Shown here one piece after another: positions 61,475-64,000 of a DNA stretch of 64,000 nucleotides (positions are counted from its first letter, which is position 1; every line of letters starts with the position of its first letter). The notes under the pieces were generated by a model that saw only the letters and a list, made by a program, of their open reading frames with translations, had not been told where the DNA came from and did no database searches. The stretch lies in contig NZ_JACHVV010000001.1 of the NCBI RefSeq assembly GCF_014190935.1, forward strand, positions 930,001 through 994,000. The letters run 5' to 3'. The DNA comes from Chryseomonas sp014190935. Lineage in GTDB: Bacteria; Pseudomonadota; Gammaproteobacteria; Pseudomonadales; Pseudomonadaceae. The position numbers and the translations under genes were made by a program.

Positions 61475-62659
61475 ATGGAACACACCTGGCGCTGGTTCGG
61501 CCCGCGCGATCCCATCTCCCTCGCCGACATCCGCCAGACCGGGGCCACCGGCATCGTCACGGCGCTGCACGAGATCGCCAATGGCGAGGTCTGGCCGGTG
61601 GCGGCCATCGCCGAGCGCAAGGCGCTGATCGAGGCGGCGGGGCTCTCCTGGTCGGTGGTGGAAAGCATCCCGGTCCATGAGGACATCAAGCGCGGCCTGC
61701 CGGGCCGCGAGCGCTATCTGGAAAATTACCGCCAGAGCCTGCGCAACCTCGCCCAGTGCGGCATCGACGTGGTCTGCTACAACTTCATGCCGGTGCTGGA
61801 CTGGACCCGCACCCAGCTGGCGCATCGGTTGCCCGACGGCGGCTGGGCGCTGAGATTCGATCAGGACGCCTTCGCCGCCTTCGATCTCTGCATCCTCCAG
61901 CGGGAGGGCGCCGCGGCCGAGTACACGGCTGAGGAGATCGAGCGGGCGCGCCGCTATCACGCCGGGCTCGACGACGCCGGGCGCGAAGAACTGGTGCGGA
62001 CCCTCATCGCCGGCCTGCCGGGCGCCGAGGAAGGCTACTCGGTCGCCGACCTGCGCGCCCTGCTGGCCACCTATGCCGGCATCGACGCCGCGCGGCTGCG
62101 CGAGCACCTCGCGGTCTTTCTCCAAGCCGTGGTGCCGGTGGCGGAGGAGGTGGGCATCCGCCTGGGGGTGCATCCGGACGATCCGCCGCGACCGCTGCTG
62201 GGGCTGCCGCGGGTGGTCTCCACCGCCGCCGACGCCCAGTGGTTGCTGGACGCGGTGCCGAGCCCGGCCAACGGCCTGACATTCTGCACCGGCTCCTATG
62301 GCGTGCGTGCCGACAACGACCTGGTGGCCATGGCCCGCCAGTTCGCGCCGCGCATTCACTTCGTCCACCTGCGGGCGACCCGGCGCGAGGCGGATCCGCG
62401 CAGTTTCCACGAGGCCCATCACCTGGACGGCGACGTCGACATGGTCGGGGTGATCCGCGAACTGGTGCGCGAGGAACGTCGCCGCGAACGCGCAGGCGGG
62501 GCGCGCCTGCCCATGAGGCCGGACCATGGCCACCAGCTGCTGGATGACCAGGGCCGGCGGACCAATCCGGGCTATTCGCTGATCGGCCGGCTCAAGGGCC
62601 TGGCGGAATTGCGGGGTGTGGAACAGGCCGTGCGGCGGCTGGAAGAGGAACGTGGCTGA
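61475..62659 (+). CDS. uxuA: Mannonate dehydratase
   Basis: 394 residues, equal to the E. coli enzyme. It starts with MEHTWRWFGPRDPISLADIRQTGATGIVTALHEI and has GIRLGVHPDDPPRPLLGLPRVVS and TFCTGSYGVRADNDL with the metal-binding histidine and cysteine, plus FVHLRATRREADPRSFHEAHHLDGDVDM. It is a xylose isomerase-like TIM barrel that needs Fe(II) or Mn(II), unrelated to ManD, and makes KDG from mannonate. It starts one base after the reductase and shares the TGATG overlap with a 25-codon frame. Confidence 0.95.
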   Translation: MEHTWRWFGPRDPISLADIRQTGATGIVTALHEIANGEVWPVAAIAERKALIEAAGLSWSVVESIPVHEDIKRGLPGRERYLENYRQSLRNLAQCGIDVVCYNFMPVLDWTRTQLAHRLPDGGWALRFDQDAFAAFDLCILQREGAAAEYTAEEIERARRYHAGLDDAGREELVRTLIAGLPGAEEGYSVADLRALLATYAGIDAARLREHLAVFLQAVVPVAEEVGIRLGVHPDDPPRPLLGLPRVVSTAADAQWLLDAVPSPANGLTFCTGSYGVRADNDLVAMARQFAPRIHFVHLRATRREADPRSFHEAHHLDGDVDMVGVIRELVREERRRERAGGARLPMRPDHGHQLLDDQGRRTNPGYSLIGRLKGLAELRGVEQAVRRLEEERG

Positions 62660-62736
62660 TGCGGATCGGCGGCTATCAGAACTACCCCGTGCGCGATCCC
62701 GCCATCGGCGCGGTCGAGGCCAACCCCGAATGCTGA
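62659..62736 (+). CDS. Possible 25-residue peptide or gene remnant after uxuA
   Basis: ATG 62659 overlaps the uxuA stop (TGATG) and reads MRIGGYQNYPVRDPAIGAVE plus five residues to TGA 62734-62736. I recognise no family. It could be translated by coupling or be the eroded start of a lost gene. Confidence 0.3.
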   Translation: MRIGGYQNYPVRDPAIGAVEANPEC

Positions 62737-62749
62737 CGTGGAGACTTAC

Positions 62750-64000
62750 ATGGAATTGATCACCCGCAGCGGCGCCGCGGCCGCTGCCCGCGCCACCCTG
62801 CGTCTGCATCCGCAAGACGATGTGCTCATCGCCCGCCAGGCGCTGGTGCCCGGCCTGGAATTGCCGGAGGAGGGCGTGCAGGTCCGCGAGCCGGTGCCGG
62901 CCGGTCACAAGGTCGCGGTGCGTGCCATCGCGGCAGGCGCACCGGTGCGGCGCTATGGCCAGATCATTGGCTTCGCCCGCGAGCCCATCGCCGCCGGCAG
63001 CCATGTGCACGTGCACAACCTGGCCATGGGCGACTTCACCCGCGAGCACGCCTTCGGCATCGAGGCCCGTGGCGCCCCGGCGCCCATCGAGCGGAGCTTT
63101 CTCGGCATCGTCCGTCCGGATGGCCGGGTAGCGACCCGCAACTACATCGGCATCCTCACCTCGGTGAATTGCTCGGCCACGGTGGCCCGGGCGGTGGCCG
63201 ACCATTTCCGCCGCGACGTCCATCCCGCGGCGCTGGGGCCCTATCCCAACGTCGACGGCGTGGTCGCCCTGACCCATGGCGTCGGGTGCGGCATCGACAC
63301 CCAGGGCGAGGGCATGGCGGTGCTGCGCCGCACCCTGGGCGGCTATGCGTCCCACGCCAACTTCGCTGCCGTGCTGTTCATCGGCCTGGGCTGCGAAGCC
63401 AACCAGATCCCCTCATTGCTGGTCGACCAGGGCCTCAGCGAGCATGCGGGACTGCAGACCCTCAATATCCAGGACAGCGGCGGCACCACCGCCACCGTGG
63501 CCCGCGGCATCGCCGCGGTCGAGGCGTTGCTGCCCGCGGCCAATGCGGTGCAGCGCGAGCCGGTCAGTGCGCGGCATCTGATCCTGGGCCTGCAGTGCGG
63601 TGGCTCGGACGGCTATTCCGGTATCAGCGCCAATCCCGCCCTGGGCCGGGCGGTGGACCTGCTGGTCGCCGCCGGGGGCACCGCCATTCTCTCGGAAACC
63701 CCGGAGATCTATGGCGCCGAACACCTGCTCACCCGGCGCGCCGCCAGTCCGGCGGTGGGCGAGCGCCTGGTGGAACGCATCCGCTGGTGGGAAGACTATT
63801 GCGCGCGCTTCGGCGCCAGCCTGGACAACAATCCCTCGGCGGGCAACAAGGCCGGCGGCCTGACCACCATCCTGGAAAAATCCCTTGGCGCGGTGATCAA
63901 GGCCGGCTCCACCGATCTCATGGCGGTCTATGGCTACGCCGAGCCGGTGCGCAGCCCGGGCCTGGTGTTCATGGACACCCCCGGCTACGACCCGGTCTCG
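62750..64000 (+). CDS. uxaA: Altronate dehydratase (UxaA family), 3' end cut by window
   Basis: ATG 62750 opens a frame that stays open to the last base (417 codons; the family is about 500 residues). Residues 1-105 form the SAF-type N-terminal domain with PAGHKVAVRAIAAGAPVRRYGQIIG and HVHVHN; the catalytic part begins ERSFLGIVRPDGRVATRNYIGI. It contains THGVGCGIDTQGEG, GLGCEANQI and LGLQCGGSDGYSGISANPALG, all typical of altronate/galactarate dehydratases. It would turn altronate into KDG in the galacturonate branch. Confidence 0.92.
   Translation, partial: MELITRSGAAAAARATLRLHPQDDVLIARQALVPGLELPEEGVQVREPVPAGHKVAVRAIAAGAPVRRYGQIIGFAREPIAAGSHVHVHNLAMGDFTREHAFGIEARGAPAPIERSFLGIVRPDGRVATRNYIGILTSVNCSATVARAVADHFRRDVHPAALGPYPNVDGVVALTHGVGCGIDTQGEGMAVLRRTLGGYASHANFAAVLFIGLGCEANQIPSLLVDQGLSEHAGLQTLNIQDSGGTTATVARGIAAVEALLPAANAVQREPVSARHLILGLQCGGSDGYSGISANPALGRAVDLLVAAGGTAILSETPEIYGAEHLLTRRAASPAVGERLVERIRWWEDYCARFGASLDNNPSAGNKAGGLTTILEKSLGAVIKAGSTDLMAVYGYAEPVRSPGLVFMDTPGYDPVS

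Noticed and set aside
61418..63355. A 645-codon minus-strand frame opposite uxuA and uxaA
   Set aside because: The plus-strand genes are full-length and recognisable; the opposite frame has no motifs.

Overview
The window is a GC-rich gammaproteobacterial chromosome segment with about 57 genes and two tRNAs. It almost certainly comes from Pseudomonas. Two gene orders recalled from Pseudomonas genomes are preserved: gapA | edd-glk-gltR-gtrS-gtsABCD-oprB (Entner-Doudoroff glucose uptake) and lysR | leuC-leuD-methyltransferase-leuB-asd-asd paralogue-fimV-truA-trpF-accD-folC-dedD-cvpA-purF-metZ-SDR. The species is not determinable by eye; a member of the P. oryzihabitans/psychrotolerans type is possible but not shown.

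Layout. 1-3.1 kb: end of a putrescine/GABA-type catabolic locus (FAD oxidase fragment, PuuD hydrolase, APC permease). 3.1-5.1 kb: divergent MFS exporter and TetR regulator around a palindromic operator. 5.1-15.5 kb: accessory genes (NTF2-like exported protein, amidase, cation efflux, DUF2254 plus cyclodeaminase pair, a decayed GntP gluconate permease running into a split chromate transporter, bestrophin, GlxA-type regulator, scpB). 16-30.5 kb: glucose cluster with HexR-like sites between gapA and edd, a REPIN between gtsA and gtsB, and a fructokinase plus AGE-family isomerase inserted before oprB. The hexR-zwf-pgl-eda block, which I recall lying beyond oprB in other Pseudomonas, is absent here. 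30.7-31.2 kb: a dense repeat field. 31.2-50 kb: conserved leu/asd/fimV/acc/fol/pur/met block. 50.1-50.3 kb: tRNA-Val(CAC) and tRNA-Asp(GTC). 50.5-64 kb: a chemoreceptor, then an IclR-controlled sugar acid island (MFS, SMP-30 lactonase, PfkB kinase, ManD, zinc dehydrogenase, second MFS, UxuB-type reductase, UxuA, and a UxaA cut by the window end).

How it works together. Glucose enters through OprB and GtsABCD, is phosphorylated by Glk and passes through Edd; GltR/GtrS and probably HexR control this. The inserted isomerase and kinase could feed mannose or fructose into the same route. The uronate island would convert fructuronate to mannonate and then 2-keto-3-deoxygluconate (KDG), and altronate to KDG. 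The PfkB kinase would deliver KDPG to the same Entner-Doudoroff aldolase step.

Most notable observations: two non-homologous mannonate dehydratases in one regulon; two identical-form GGAAC-N3-GTTCC palindromes in the IclR/MFS divergent promoter; a gluconate permease fossil (large internal deletion plus a one-base frameshift) reading in frame into chrA; four intergenic terminator-like hairpins that carry the next gene's likely -10 box in the loop; and a structured 211-nt accD leader. No insertion sequence, prophage, CRISPR array or clearly new defence-type system was seen.
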